Below, piece by piece: positions 17,371 through 26,773 of a stretch of 64,000 bases of DNA (within the stretch, counting starts at the first letter, position 1; every line of letters starts with the position of its first letter). The position numbers and the translations under genes are program-made. The notes below the pieces were generated by a model. That model saw nothing but the letters and a program-made list of their open reading frames with translations, did no database searches and was not told the DNA's origin. The DNA is taken from positions 4,103,501 to 4,167,500 of the forward strand of contig NZ_CP085173.1 in assembly GCF_020616555.1 (NCBI RefSeq), written 5' to 3'. Source of the DNA: Streptomyces longhuiensis (lineage in GTDB: Bacteria > Actinomycetota > Actinomycetes > Streptomycetales > Streptomycetaceae).

Positions 17371-18384
17371 TCAGTCCTGACTCATCATGATGAGTGCATC
17401 TATGGCCGGAATCCAGGCGCCTGGGGGCTTACGGAGCCAGTCGTTCTCCTCCGCGAGCGTGGCCGCCGCCGCACGGAGCGCGTCGATCCCCGGGTGCACG
17501 AGCCCCGTCGGCCACACCAGCGACACCGGCGACAGGGGCACGGGGTCGGTCAGGGGTCTCACGACGGAGCCGGGCATGGCCGGAAAGTCCCCCGCGGCGA
17601 GCACCGGGGTCCCCGTTTTGGCCATGATCCGCCGGAACTCCTCGACGCCCACGGCGAGGGGAGCGGGCGGCGCGACCGCTATCCCGCGCCCCTCGAAGAG
17701 CCGCCCGGCCAGGTCGGTCCACTCCGGTGTACGGGGATTGCCCGCGCCCGCGTACACCGCCTCGCCCGCGAGCCGCGCGAGCGGCACGGCGTCCAGGGCG
17801 GCGAGGGGATGGCCGTCCGGCAGGACCACCGTCATCGGCTCGTACCTCACGGGCTGCTGCGAAAGGCGCGCCCGCACCGCCGGATCGAGCCCCGCGTACC
17901 GCCCGAACGACGCGTCCAGGCGGCCCGCGGTCATCTCCGCGGCGGCGCCGGTCAGACCGCTCTCGTAGCGGGCCATCAGTTCGCACTGGGGGGCGAACTC
18001 GCGGGCCCGCTCCAGGATGCGCTCGAAGACGAGGCCGGGGCTGTTCACATCGACGAGCAGCGGCCGCACCACCCCTGCGGCCGGGCGGCGCGTGAAGGCG
18101 GCGAGCAGTTCGTCCTGCGCGTCGAGGACCCGCCGCGCGTACGGCAGCAGCCGCGCCCCGTCCGCGGTCAGGGCGACCTGGCGGGTGCTCCGCGCGAACA
18201 GCTCGGCGCCGAGCTCCCGTTCGAGCCTGCGGATGTCCCTGCTGAGGGCCTGCTGCGCGACGTAGAGACGGGCGGCGGCGCGCGTGAAGTGCAGCTCCTC
18301 GGCGACGGCGAGGAACGCCCGCAGCAGCCGCGGCTCCAGGTGGGCGGGGGCGGACGTGCCGGGCGCGGCTGGCTGGTGGGACAT
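17371..18384 (-). CDS. LysR family transcriptional regulator
   Basis: The 337-residue protein has a standard LysR N-terminal helix-turn-helix (about residues 17-76: LRAFLAVAEELHFTRAAARL, LSRDIRRLERELGAELF, VALTADG) and a C-terminal periplasmic-binding-like effector domain. A short Pro/Ala extension precedes the HTH. It is divergent from an MFS exporter 83 bp away, the usual arrangement when a LysR protein controls its neighbour. Effector unknown. Confidence 0.9.
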   Translation of the reverse strand: MSHQPAAPGTSAPAHLEPRLLRAFLAVAEELHFTRAAARLYVAQQALSRDIRRLERELGAELFARSTRQVALTADGARLLPYARRVLDAQDELLAAFTRRPAAGVVRPLLVDVNSPGLVFERILERAREFAPQCELMARYESGLTGAAAEMTAGRLDASFGRYAGLDPAVRARLSQQPVRYEPMTVVLPDGHPLAALDAVPLARLAGEAVYAGAGNPRTPEWTDLAGRLFEGRGIAVAPPAPLAVGVEEFRRIMAKTGTPVLAAGDFPAMPGSVVRPLTDPVPLSPVSLVWPTGLVHPGIDALRAAAATLAEENDWLRKPPGAWIPAIDALIMMSQD

Positions 18385-18467
18385 CCGGCGAACTTACAAC
18401 GCGGGCGCGTGAATCGGTACGGAGAAGGTGTTGGACCGGGCGCCCGGCCCACGGCGACGCTGATCAC

Positions 18468-19724
18468 ATGCCCGACGCGATATCCGAGCCCGTCACCGCT
18501 CCCCCGACCTCCACCCACCGGCCACAGCCCGGCCGCTCCCCGTACGTCCGGCTCCTGTCCACGCCCGGCGCGCTCGCCTTCACGCTCGGGAACCTCCTCG
18601 CCCGGCTCCCCATGGGCATGTTCAGCGTCAGCGCCGTCATCATGATCGCCGGGGCGCGCGGCTCGTACGCGCTCGCCGGGGCCGTCACCGCGACCGGGAT
18701 GGCCGCGACCGCGGTCGTCGCCCCGTGGACGGCACGCCTCGTGGACCGGTACGGACAGGCCAGGATCGCCGTACCGGCCACGGCGGTCGCGGTCTGCGGA
18801 TCGCTCGCCCTGCTCCTGTGCGTGCACTACGGAGCGCCCGACTGGACGCTCTTCGCGGCCTACGCGGCGACGGCCACGACGCCCAACACGGGCGGCATGT
18901 CACGCGCCCGCTGGGCCCATCTCCTCAAGGGCGACCCGGCCGCCCTGCACACCGCGAACTCCTTCGAACAGGCGGCGGACGAGCTGTGCTACATGCTCGG
19001 CCCGGTACTCGCCGCCTTCCTGTGCGGGTCGCTCTTCCCGGAGGCCGGAACCCTGATCGGGGCGGTCCTGCTGATCACCGGTGTCCTGGTCTTCGCCGCG
19101 CAGCGGGCCACGGAACCGCCCACCCATGGGCGCACGGCCACGAAATCGCCCCTCCGCGCGCGCGGGATGCCCGTTCTCCTCGCGTCGTTCCTCGCCACCG
19201 GCGCCGTGTTCGGCTCGATGGAGGTGGTCACGATCGCGTTCGCGGACGAGGGGGGCCACAAGGCGGCGGCCGGCGCGGTCCTCGCACTCCAGGCGGCAGG
19301 TTCCTGCGTGGCGGGCCTGGTCTACGGGGCCGTGCGGCCCGCCGGTCCCGCGGCTCGGCGCCACCCGTGGTGCGTCGCGGCGATGACCGTCCTGCTGGCC
19401 CTCCCCCTGCTCGCGGCGCTCACCGGCTCCCTCCTTGTGGTCGCCGGGGCTCTCCTTGTCGCCGGTATGGCGACGGCCCCGACGATGGTCACGGGCATGA
19501 CGCTGGTCCAGGCCCGCACCCCCGAGGGCCAGCTGAACGAGGGCATGACCCTCGCCGTGACCGGCCTGCTCGGGGGCATCGCCTGCGGCGCGGCGGCGGG
19601 CGGCTCCGCGGTGGAGCGCCTCGGCCCCACCGCGGGCTACACGGTCCCGGCCGCCGCGTCGGCGTGCGCGCTCGTACTCGCGCTCATCGGTTACGTACGC
19701 GGCGACGCACGCGACCGTACGTAG
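18468..19724 (+). CDS. MFS transporter, probable exporter
   Basis: This 418-residue major facilitator has about 12 hydrophobic segments, beginning RLLSTPGALAFTLGNLLARLPMGMF and including the cytoplasmic-loop-like motif TARLVDRYGQARIAVP. The closest general type is the small-molecule efflux permease with an unassigned substrate. It is divergent from a LysR regulator, which probably controls it. Its stop codon is 13 bp from the end of the convergent dacB gene. Confidence 0.85.
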   Translation: MPDAISEPVTAPPTSTHRPQPGRSPYVRLLSTPGALAFTLGNLLARLPMGMFSVSAVIMIAGARGSYALAGAVTATGMAATAVVAPWTARLVDRYGQARIAVPATAVAVCGSLALLLCVHYGAPDWTLFAAYAATATTPNTGGMSRARWAHLLKGDPAALHTANSFEQAADELCYMLGPVLAAFLCGSLFPEAGTLIGAVLLITGVLVFAAQRATEPPTHGRTATKSPLRARGMPVLLASFLATGAVFGSMEVVTIAFADEGGHKAAAGAVLALQAAGSCVAGLVYGAVRPAGPAARRHPWCVAAMTVLLALPLLAALTGSLLVVAGALLVAGMATAPTMVTGMTLVQARTPEGQLNEGMTLAVTGLLGGIACGAAAGGSAVERLGPTAGYTVPAAASACALVLALIGYVRGDARDRT

Positions 19725-19737
19725 TCACCCGCGGCCG

Positions 19738-21357
19738 TCAGCACACCGCCGGCTTGCGCCACGAGCACTCCAGGTCGCCCTTGCGTTCGGAAACCGGCAC
19801 GGAGCGCAGCGAGCGCGGCTTCACCGCCACCGCCGCGTCCGCGTCGGACTTCGCGAGCGTCACCACGATCGCGTCCTCGAGGGGCTTCACGGAGCCGACC
19901 AGGTAGTTGTTCTGGACGACGCTGTAGACGAGTTCACGTCCCCCGGCGTCCTTGACATAGCCGGAGAGCGCGGACGCGCCGGTCAGGGAGCCGGTCTTGC
20001 CGCGGGCATTGAGCGCTGCCGGTGTCCCGCACATCCGCGAGCGCAGCGTCCCGCCGACGAACCGGTCCGGGTCGCAGGCCACCGGCAGCGACTTGTACCA
20101 GTCGCCGAACCATGGCTCGGCGCGCACCGCGAGCAGCAGCTTCGCGATCTGGCCCGCCGGGATGTTGTCCATCCGGGAGAGCCCGGACCCGTCGGCCTGG
20201 CGCAGCCGCCCGGTGTCGACGCCGATGCCCTTCAGATAGCCGCTGATCGCCGCGAGCCCGTCGTCCCAGTTCCCCGCGTGGCCGGTCGCCTTCGCGCCCA
20301 TGGCCTTGGTGAGGATCTCGGCGTGCATGTTGTTGCTCAGCTTCATGAAGGGGATCAGCAGGTCCTTCAGGGGCATGGAGTCGTGCGTGGCGAGGCGCAC
20401 GGCGCCCTTCGGGGTGGCACGCCCGAGCTTCGTGCCGCCCGACACCTTCACGCCGTGCGCGGCGAGCGCGTCGCGGAAGACGGAGGCCGCGTATCCGGTG
20501 GGTTCCCAGATGGTGACCCACTCCTTGGTGGTCCCCCCGCCGACGGGAACGGTGCCGCTGACGGTGACGGTGTTCGTGCCGTGCTGCCGCTCGACGGTGA
20601 GGCTGTCGTCACCGCCGGCCGCGACGGTCGTGGCCCGTACGTCGATGTCGACGTAGTGCGTTCTCGGTGTGACGGTGATCTTCGGCTTGTCCCCGGCCTT
20701 CGCGCCCGGCGAGGCCTCGACGATGACCGTTCCGGTGTCGTAGTCGGTGTCGGGCGCGACGCTCAGGGCGGAGATCTGCGCCGAGTAGTACGAGGACTCG
20801 TCGTCGGCGGCCCACGAGCGGCCGAGGCGCTGACTGTCGAACGCGGTGTCGTCGGCGACGAGGCGACCGCTGACCGACTTCACGCCCGACGCGGCGACCT
20901 CGGCGGCGAGTTCGTCGTAGTCCTTGGCGAGGGCGGTCGGGTCGCCGGTGCCGCGCAGATACAGATCGCCGTCGAGGACGCTCCCCCGCCGCCGCCCGTC
21001 GCCGAGCACGTCGGTGGTGAACCGGTAGCCGGTGCCGAGGAGTTCCGTCGCGGCCGTGGAGGTGAGGAGCTTGGTGTTGGACGCGGGCATCAGGCGTCCG
21101 GTGGGGTTGTGCTGGTAGATGATGTCGCCGCTCTTGGCGTCGGCGACGACGACGCTCGCCGCGCCGCCCTCCATGGACGGGTCGCCCAGGATGGTGTCGA
21201 TGGCCTCGGGGAGGCCGGTGCTGTCGCCGTCGGCACCGGCAGGTGAGCCCCAGGTCAGGCCCGCCGCGAGCGCGACGAGGGCGGGCCAGACGAGGTAACG
21301 CCGTTGACGTGCAAGGGGATTGAGGAGTCGTCTCACAGGTCCGTCGGGTCTACTCAT
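19738..21357 (-). CDS. dacB: D-alanyl-D-alanine carboxypeptidase/endopeptidase, PBP4 type (S13)
   Basis: This class C penicillin-binding protein trims D-Ala or cuts cross-links in peptidoglycan outside the membrane. The 539 residues include an N-terminal signal/anchor (about 18-40, YLVWPALVALAAGLTWGSPAGA), the serine motif ASNTKLL near residue 93, the second motif MKLSNNMHAE near 340, and KTGSLTG near 460. The long insert between SxxK and SxN is typical of PBP4/DacB. The final Cys residues (DLECSWRKPAVC) might form a disulphide. It is transcribed alone, upstream of the secreted esterase gene on the same strand. Confidence 0.93.
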   Translation of the reverse strand: MSRPDGPVRRLLNPLARQRRYLVWPALVALAAGLTWGSPAGADGDSTGLPEAIDTILGDPSMEGGAASVVVADAKSGDIIYQHNPTGRLMPASNTKLLTSTAATELLGTGYRFTTDVLGDGRRRGSVLDGDLYLRGTGDPTALAKDYDELAAEVAASGVKSVSGRLVADDTAFDSQRLGRSWAADDESSYYSAQISALSVAPDTDYDTGTVIVEASPGAKAGDKPKITVTPRTHYVDIDVRATTVAAGGDDSLTVERQHGTNTVTVSGTVPVGGGTTKEWVTIWEPTGYAASVFRDALAAHGVKVSGGTKLGRATPKGAVRLATHDSMPLKDLLIPFMKLSNNMHAEILTKAMGAKATGHAGNWDDGLAAISGYLKGIGVDTGRLRQADGSGLSRMDNIPAGQIAKLLLAVRAEPWFGDWYKSLPVACDPDRFVGGTLRSRMCGTPAALNARGKTGSLTGASALSGYVKDAGGRELVYSVVQNNYLVGSVKPLEDAIVVTLAKSDADAAVAVKPRSLRSVPVSERKGDLECSWRKPAVC

Positions 21358-21402
21358 GCCTCAGGAGCATCCCCGATCACGGCGTCCGGGGACAGAGGTG
21401 CG

Positions 21403-22395
21403 TCAGCCGAGCCCCCAGGAGTGGCCCATCGTGTAGGCCGCGCACAGGTTCACATCGAGGATGTAGGCGCCCGCGGTCCCGCACTGCGCGGCCCCGCTCC
21501 CGGGATCGACGGGCTGCCCGTGCCCCATCCCCGTGATGCTGTACGTCTCCACGGCGGCGCTTCCGTCGGCCCGGCGGAAGACCTGGTGCGGATACCCGGC
21601 GACGCCGTCGCTCACGTCGGCGACCTGGTCGGCACCCTGGACATCGGTCCACTGCTTCATCAGGTCGGTCATGTTCACGGGCTTCACCGTGTAGTCGGCG
21701 CTGCCCTGGAAGACGGTCAGCCGCGGCCAGGGCCCGGCATACCCGGGCCGCGCGGCCCGCACCCGGTCGCCCCACTGCTGCGCGGTCTGCGTGGCACCCA
21801 CGTACATGCACACGTACGGCGACCCGGCGGCGGCCGCGCACCCGTAGGGCAGCCCGGCGACGACGCCTCCGGCGGCGAACTTCTCGGGGTACGCGGCCAT
21901 CATCACGGAGGTCATGCCGCCGCCGGCGCTCAGCCCGGTGACGTAGACCTTCGCGGGGTCGCCCGAGGCGTCGGCGAGCTGGCGGTCGACCATCTGCGCG
22001 ACGGAGGCGGCCTCGCCCTGGCCGCGTTCGACGTCGCCGGCCTGGAACCAGTTGAAGCAGGCGGACGCGTTGTTCCCGGGCTGCTGCTGCGGCAGCACGA
22101 CGGAGAAGCCCCACCGGTCGGCGAGCTCGGTCCAGCCACTGCCGGTGCCATAGCCGGAGGCGTTCTGCGTGCACCCGTGCAGGGCGACGACGACGGGCCT
22201 CCCGGCCGGCAGCCCGTCGGGCACGTAGCGGTACATCCTGAGGGCGCCGGGGTTGGTCCCGAAGCCGGTGACTTCCTGGATCGCCGCAGTGGCGGCGGCG
22301 TCGGCGCGGGGTACGGGCAGGAAGACGGACAGGAGGGCGGCCAGGAGGGCCACGAACGCGAGACGTGGGGGTGTTGCGGCTCTGGTCGGTGTCAT
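21403..22395 (-). CDS. Secreted PHB depolymerase/feruloyl esterase-like hydrolase
   Basis: This 330-residue alpha/beta hydrolase of the LpqC/poly(3-hydroxybutyrate)-depolymerase family has a Sec signal peptide (residues 1-34, ending VPRADAAA). Motifs include VVALHGCTQNA (oxyanion region), the nucleophile elbow GLSAGGGM, a likely acid near GSADYTV, and the catalytic His in GMGHGQPV. Several Cys residues in the mature part fit an extracellular enzyme. The substrate could be a polyester or feruloylated xylan and cannot be told from the sequence. The ATG at 22395 is chosen to begin at the signal peptide. Confidence 0.85.
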   Translation of the reverse strand: MTPTRAATPPRLAFVALLAALLSVFLPVPRADAAATAAIQEVTGFGTNPGALRMYRYVPDGLPAGRPVVVALHGCTQNASGYGTGSGWTELADRWGFSVVLPQQQPGNNASACFNWFQAGDVERGQGEAASVAQMVDRQLADASGDPAKVYVTGLSAGGGMTSVMMAAYPEKFAAGGVVAGLPYGCAAAAGSPYVCMYVGATQTAQQWGDRVRAARPGYAGPWPRLTVFQGSADYTVKPVNMTDLMKQWTDVQGADQVADVSDGVAGYPHQVFRRADGSAAVETYSITGMGHGQPVDPGSGAAQCGTAGAYILDVNLCAAYTMGHSWGLG

Positions 22396-22484
22396 GGGGA
22401 GGGACCGTAGAGGCGGCCCGTGACCCCTGATATGGAGCCGGGCCACACAAGGCTCCTCGCGCGCCTGTGGCACACGACGGCACG

Positions 22485-22519
22485 ACGAAGGCCCGGCTGC
22501 AGGGCAGCCGGGCCTTCGT
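22485..22519. terminator. Terminator hairpin after ssrA
   Basis: This is a perfect 16-bp stem (acgaaggcccggctgc and complement) with a 3-nt loop, 15 nt beyond the 3' end of ssrA on the minus strand. It would also block read-through in the other direction. Confidence 0.85.
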
Positions 22520-22533
22520 CTCACATGGGAATT

Positions 22534-22901
22534 GTGGAGATGGCGGGAATCGAACCCGCGTCCAACGGTGCAGAATCAGGGCTTCTCCGTGTGCAGTTCG
22601 CTTCGATTTTCTCAGCCCCGGAGATCACGCGAACAAGTCTCCGACGGGCTCAGTCACTGTTTGATTTCCTTCTAGGCCCCGTGACCGGGCTTAGAAGTTT
22701 AGATCCCTTGATGATGCCAGGATCCGGGTCGGGATCACCCCCGGGCTGACACTTCGCAAGTCGCTACTTAGGCAGCGAGGGCGAAGGAATCGCGCTTGGT
22801 GTTGGCGATTATAGGTTGCGACATATGGTTAACGAGATCATTGCCGCTTCCTCGACACGCTTCCCCTGCTTCGACAGCCGCTGTCGAAACCGATCATCCC
22901 C
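22534..22901 (-). ncRNA. ssrA: tmRNA (transfer-messenger RNA)
   Basis: The minus strand begins GGGGATGATCGGTTTCGACA and ends with a tRNA-like T-arm (GGTTCGATTCCCGCC) and CATCTCCAC. The 5' GGGGATG pairs with the 3' CATCTCC to form the acceptor stem. The internal tag frame at 22768-22806 reads ANTKRDSFALAA then TAA, the actinobacterial tag ending in the ALAA degron. tmRNA rescues stalled ribosomes with SmpB, whose gene lies about 120 bp upstream on the same strand. A TACGAT -10-like hexamer lies at 22948-22953. The full CCA end is not encoded. Confidence 0.95.
22768..22806 (-). other. tmRNA proteolysis-tag reading frame
   Basis: Twelve codons (ANTKRDSFALAA) and a TAA stop lie inside ssrA. With the tRNA-borne alanine the added tag is AANTKRDSFALAA. 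Confidence 0.92.
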
Positions 22902-23024
22902 ATGTTGATTTTTCAAAATGCGTCCCGTCACCAGCGGGACATGACCCATCGTACGTGACCAACGGCCGACGGGGCCAGCCAATTCCCGGCGGACCGGGCC
23001 GTGCCTGCGGACTGGAGTCCGGCG

Positions 23025-23579
23025 TCAGCGCTCCCGCGCCCGCTGCCGCCGCTTGGCCGCCGCGATCGCGCGGTCGGAATCGCGCCGGTCCTGCTGCTCA
23101 CGCAGCGTCTGCCGCTTGTCGTACTCCTTCTTGCCCTTGGCGAGCGCGATCTCCGCCTTCGCGCGGCCGTCCTTGAAGTAGATGGCCAGGGGCACGATCG
23201 TGTGACCCGTCTCCTGGGACTTCGACTCCAGCTTGTCGATCTCCTCGCGGTGCAGGAGCAGCTTGCGCTTGCGGCGCACGGAGTGGTTGGTCCAGGTGCC
23301 CTGGCTGTACTCGGGGATGTGGGCGTTGTGCAGCCACGCCTCGTTCCCGTCGATCTGGACGAAGCCGTCGACCAGCGAGGCACGGCCCTGCCGCAGCGAC
23401 TTCACCTCGGTGCCGGTCAGGACGATGCCCGCCTCGTACGTGTCGACGATGGCGTAGTCGTGCCGGGCCTTCTTGTTCTGCGCGACGATCTTGCGCTTGC
23501 CGTCCTTGTCCTTGCCGGACTTCCCGGACGCGCCCTGCTTGGGCTGTGATTCCTTCGGTACGAACATTCCCTTAGACAT
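23025..23579 (-). CDS. smpB: SsrA-binding protein SmpB
   Basis: SmpB binds the tRNA-like part of tmRNA and places it in the A site of stalled ribosomes. The 184-residue product has the conserved core [43 protein letters not shown] and [11 protein letters not shown], and a basic C-terminal tail ([16 protein letters not shown]) that reads the mRNA channel. Two ATGs four codons apart could start it (23579 or 23567); homologues favour the inner one ([12 protein letters not shown]), and neither has a clear ribosome site. It lies immediately upstream of ssrA. Confidence 0.95.
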   Translation of the reverse strand: MSKGMFVPKESQPKQGASGKSGKDKDGKRKIVAQNKKARHDYAIVDTYEAGIVLTGTEVKSLRQGRASLVDGFVQIDGNEAWLHNAHIPEYSQGTWTNHSVRRKRKLLLHREEIDKLESKSQETGHTIVPLAIYFKDGRAKAEIALAKGKKEYDKRQTLREQQDRRDSDRAIAAAKRRQRARER

Positions 23580-23597
23580 AGTGCGGCCATTTTCGCA

Positions 23598-24752
23598 CTA
23601 CGAGGGGTCCCCGAGGCCACTCAATACTGTCTCGGCCCGCTGCCGGGCGCCGTCCTCGGCCTCGAGGTCGGGGGTGATGCCCCGGCCGTCGACGCCGCGG
23701 CCGGTGGGGGTGCGGTAGTGGCCGACGGTCAGCTCGGCCACGGAGCCGTCGGGAAGCCGGCTCGGCATCTGGACCGAGCCCTTGCCGAAGGTCTTCGAGC
23801 CCACGACGACCGCACGGCCGCGGTCCTGGAGGGCTCCGGTGAGCAGCTCGGCCGCACTCATCGTGCCGCTGTCGACGAGCGCGACCACCGGTCTGGAGGT
23901 GTCGCCGCCGCGCTCGGCGTGCAGGGCGCGCTGGCGTCCTCGTACGTCGTACGTCGCCACGAGCCCGCCGTCGAAGAACGCCGACGCCGCGGTGACCGCC
24001 TCCGTGACCAGGCCGCCCGAGTTGCCGCGCAGGTCGAGGAGGACGCCGTCGCCCTGGGGGGCGTCGCGCACGGCGGACCGTACGCGATCACCCGAGCCCT
24101 TGGTGAAGGCGGCGACCTTGATCAGGACGGTGCCGCCGGGGAGGCGGGAGACGGTGACGGACTCGGTGGCGAGGTTCGCCCGGCGCAGGGTCTCGGTCCA
24201 CACGCGCGTGCCGCGCGACAGGCCGAGCCGGACCGCCGTCCCCGCGTGCTCGCCGCGCAGCAGGGAGACGACCTCGGTGACGGGGTGGCCGGTGACGGGC
24301 CGGCCGTCGACGGTGCGGAGCCGGTCGCCGGGGCGCACGCCCGCCTGCGCCGCGGGGGAACCGGAACCGACCTTGGAGACCTCGATCCGGCCGTCGGCGG
24401 TACGCCTGGCCCAGAGGCCGACGCCCGTGTACTGGCCGTCGAGTTCCTGCTCGAACTCCCTGTACTCGCCCTGCGAGTAGACCGCGCCCCAGCGGTCGCC
24501 GCTGCGGCTGACGGCCTCTTCGGCAGCCTGCGTGGGGGACTTGCCGTCGGCCATCGCCTCGGCGGCCGCGTCCCGCACGTCCTCGTGTGCGCCGCCGGTG
24601 GCCGAACCGGCCGGGCGTTCATCGGACTTGCTGCCCTCCGCGCTCCACGAACCCGTCGCGACGCCGGTCGCGAGGACGCTCGCGAAGACCAATGTCAGGG
24701 CCGCCCCGCGGCCGAAGCGGCGGGGCCGGGAGAACAGCTCGGGGCCCGACAT
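23598..24752 (-). CDS. S41 family C-terminal processing peptidase with PDZ domain
   Basis: This is a 384-residue exported serine protease. Layout: N-terminal membrane anchor/signal (about 15-36, GAALTLVFASVLATGVATG), a helical segment, a PDZ domain (about 120-200, VSKVGSGSPAAQAGVRPGDRL), and an S41 catalytic domain with the nucleophile in DSGTMSAAELL and the Lys in VGSKTFGKGSVQ. Such proteases trim or degrade envelope proteins. It sits between ftsX and smpB on the same strand; a hairpin separates it from ftsX. The ATG at 24752 is chosen to begin just before the anchor; the frame continues upstream without meaning. Confidence 0.9.
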   Translation of the reverse strand: MSGPELFSRPRRFGRGAALTLVFASVLATGVATGSWSAEGSKSDERPAGSATGGAHEDVRDAAAEAMADGKSPTQAAEEAVSRSGDRWGAVYSQGEYREFEQELDGQYTGVGLWARRTADGRIEVSKVGSGSPAAQAGVRPGDRLRTVDGRPVTGHPVTEVVSLLRGEHAGTAVRLGLSRGTRVWTETLRRANLATESVTVSRLPGGTVLIKVAAFTKGSGDRVRSAVRDAPQGDGVLLDLRGNSGGLVTEAVTAASAFFDGGLVATYDVRGRQRALHAERGGDTSRPVVALVDSGTMSAAELLTGALQDRGRAVVVGSKTFGKGSVQMPSRLPDGSVAELTVGHYRTPTGRGVDGRGITPDLEAEDGARQRAETVLSGLGDPS

Positions 24753-24777
24753 GACGGTGAGTCTAGGACAACGCGAA

Positions 24778-24808
24778 GCGCCGTACGGCTCGTTGAACCG
24801 CACGGCGC
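24778..24808 (-). terminator. Hairpin after ftsX
   Basis: This is an imperfect stem (gcgccgt-a-cgg pairing with ccg-c-acggcgc, one mismatch) located 22 nt after the ftsX stop on the minus strand and before the S41 peptidase gene. Confidence 0.5.
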
Positions 24809-24830
24809 CCTGCAACTCCGGGGAGTCTTG

Positions 24831-25748
24831 TCACACCTTCAGATACTTGCGCAACGCGAAGAACGCGGCAATCGCGGGCATCAGCAGGCCGATCGCGAGG
24901 ACGAGCGGCAGCTTGGTCAGGACCGCGTCCCAGCCGATGAAGTTGATCAGATTCAGCTTCTCGGAGAGCGCCAGACCGTGGTCGATCATGAAGTAGCGGC
25001 CCACGAGGAGCATTCCGCAGGCGACCACACCGCCGATGACTCCGGCGACGGCGGCCTCCATGATGAACGGCATCTGGATGTAGAAGCTGGACGCGCCGAC
25101 CAGGCGCATGATGCCGGTCTCTCTGCGGCGGCTGAACGCCGAGACACGCACCGTGTTGACGATCAGCATCAGCGCGACGACGAGCATCAGCGCCATCACG
25201 GCGAGCGCCGCCCAGTTCATGCCGTTGAGGAGTCCGAAGAGGTTGTCCAGGATGCCCTTCTGGTCCTGCACGGACTGCACCCCGTCACGCCCGTCGAAGG
25301 CGGTCGCGACGACCTGGTACTTCTCCGGGTCCTTGAGCTTGATCCGGTACGACTCCTGGAGCTGGTCCGGCGTCAGTGAGCTGGCCAGCGGGGAGTCGCC
25401 GAACTGCTCCTTGTAGTGCTTGTACGCCTGGTCCGCCGACTCGTAGGAGACCTTGTCGACGACCGGCATCTTGTGCAGGTCGGAGAGGATCTGCTGCTTC
25501 TGCTCGGCGGTGACGGCTCCCTTGGCGCACTTCGGGTCCGACTCGGCGTCGCCCTTGTTGCACAGGAAGATCGAGACGTTGACCTTGTCGTACCAGTAGC
25601 CCTTCATCGTGCTCACCTGGTCACGCATGAGCAGCGAGCCGCCGAACAGGGCGAGCGAGAGGGCGACCGAGACGATGACCGCGAAGGTCATCGTGAGATT
25701 TCGGCGGAGACCGACGCCGATCTCCGACAGGACGAATTGGGCGCGCAT
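24831..25748 (-). CDS. ftsX: Cell division protein FtsX
   Basis: This 305-residue permease-like partner of FtsE transmits ATP-driven movement across the membrane to activate peptidoglycan hydrolases during division. There is one N-terminal transmembrane helix (about 22-42), an outer domain (about 45-170, with VNVSIFLCNKGDAESDPKC, whose Cys pair may bond), and three C-terminal helices in the FtsX core (residues 178-300; MRLVGASSFYIQMPFIMEA is the family signature). The start ATG at 25748 gives the family's usual length. It follows ftsE by about 45 nt in one operon. Confidence 0.95.
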   Translation of the reverse strand: MRAQFVLSEIGVGLRRNLTMTFAVIVSVALSLALFGGSLLMRDQVSTMKGYWYDKVNVSIFLCNKGDAESDPKCAKGAVTAEQKQQILSDLHKMPVVDKVSYESADQAYKHYKEQFGDSPLASSLTPDQLQESYRIKLKDPEKYQVVATAFDGRDGVQSVQDQKGILDNLFGLLNGMNWAALAVMALMLVVALMLIVNTVRVSAFSRRRETGIMRLVGASSFYIQMPFIMEAAVAGVIGGVVACGMLLVGRYFMIDHGLALSEKLNLINFIGWDAVLTKLPLVLAIGLLMPAIAAFFALRKYLKV

Positions 25749-25792
25749 GGCGTCTGCTCAGGCCTTTCTCAGTGCTCTGGTGCTCACGGGGC

Positions 25793-26482
25793 TCAGTGCT
25801 GGTAGCCGTAGACGCCGCGCGACTGGTCGCGGACGAGACGGCCCTTCTCCAGCTCGATGACGCGCTTGCGCATCTGGTCCACGATCTGCTGATCGTGGGT
25901 GGCCATCACGACGGTCGTCCCGGTGCGGTTGATCCGGTCCAGCAGCTTCATGATGCCGACCGAGGTCTGCGGGTCGAGGTTGCCGGTCGGCTCGTCGGCG
26001 ATCAGGAGCTTGGGGCGGTTCACGAAGGCGCGGGCGATGGCCACACGCTGCTGCTCACCACCGGAGAGCTCGCCGGGCATCCGGTCCTCCTTGCCGCCCA
26101 GGCCGACGAGGTCGAGCACCTGGGGCACGGACTTGCGGATCTCGCCACGGGACTTGCCGATGACTTCCTGCGCGAAGGCGACGTTCTCGCCGACGGTCTT
26201 GTTGGGCAGGAGCCGGAAGTCCTGGAAGACCGTGCCGAGCTGGCGGCGCATCTGCGGCACCTTCCAGTTGGACAGTCGTGCCAGGTCCTTGCCCAGGACG
26301 TGCACCTGCCCGTGGCTGGTGCGCTCCTCGCGCAGGACCAGCCGCAGGAAGGTGGACTTTCCGGAGCCGGAAGATCCCACAAGGAAGACGAATTCACCGC
26401 GCTCGACCTCGAGGGACACATCCCTGAGGGCGGGCCGGGTCTGCTTGGGGTAGGCCTTGGAGACGTTGTCGAATCGGATCAC
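25793..26482 (-). CDS. ftsE: Cell division ATP-binding protein FtsE
   Basis: This is a 229-residue ABC ATPase with Walker [15 protein letters not shown]-loop VFQDFRLLP, signature [14 protein letters not shown], Walker [13 protein letters not shown] and the switch His in MATHDQQIV. With FtsX it forms an inner-membrane complex that regulates septal peptidoglycan cleavage. The GTG at 26482 is preferred over the ATG six codons earlier: GAGG lies 7 nt before it and homologues start with IRFDNVSK. It is transcribed with ftsX. Confidence 0.95.
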   Translation of the reverse strand: MIRFDNVSKAYPKQTRPALRDVSLEVERGEFVFLVGSSGSGKSTFLRLVLREERTSHGQVHVLGKDLARLSNWKVPQMRRQLGTVFQDFRLLPNKTVGENVAFAQEVIGKSRGEIRKSVPQVLDLVGLGGKEDRMPGELSGGEQQRVAIARAFVNRPKLLIADEPTGNLDPQTSVGIMKLLDRINRTGTTVVMATHDQQIVDQMRKRVIELEKGRLVRDQSRGVYGYQH

Positions 26483-26773
26483 GGGTGCGCCTCGGTGCAT
26501 CGTGGGCGTCGGGGGTAGGTGAGCGTGACCATACGCGAACCCGGCTGCGCGGCGCAGTCGGCGTCCTTGGTTGAGTGGTTTGTCCCGATGATTGCCCGGT
26601 CACAGGCGGGTCCTGGCGGGAACGGAACGGGTCCAAAGGGGCAGCATCCGGGGAGGCGCGCCGAAATCCCCGGAAGCTGGCACAGTGGTAGGGGGAACGG
26701 TTGCGTTCCCCGGAGCGTTGTGCGGAGAGGATTATGGTGTGGCGGCTCCGCCGCGCGGGAGGAGGAAGAGCGC

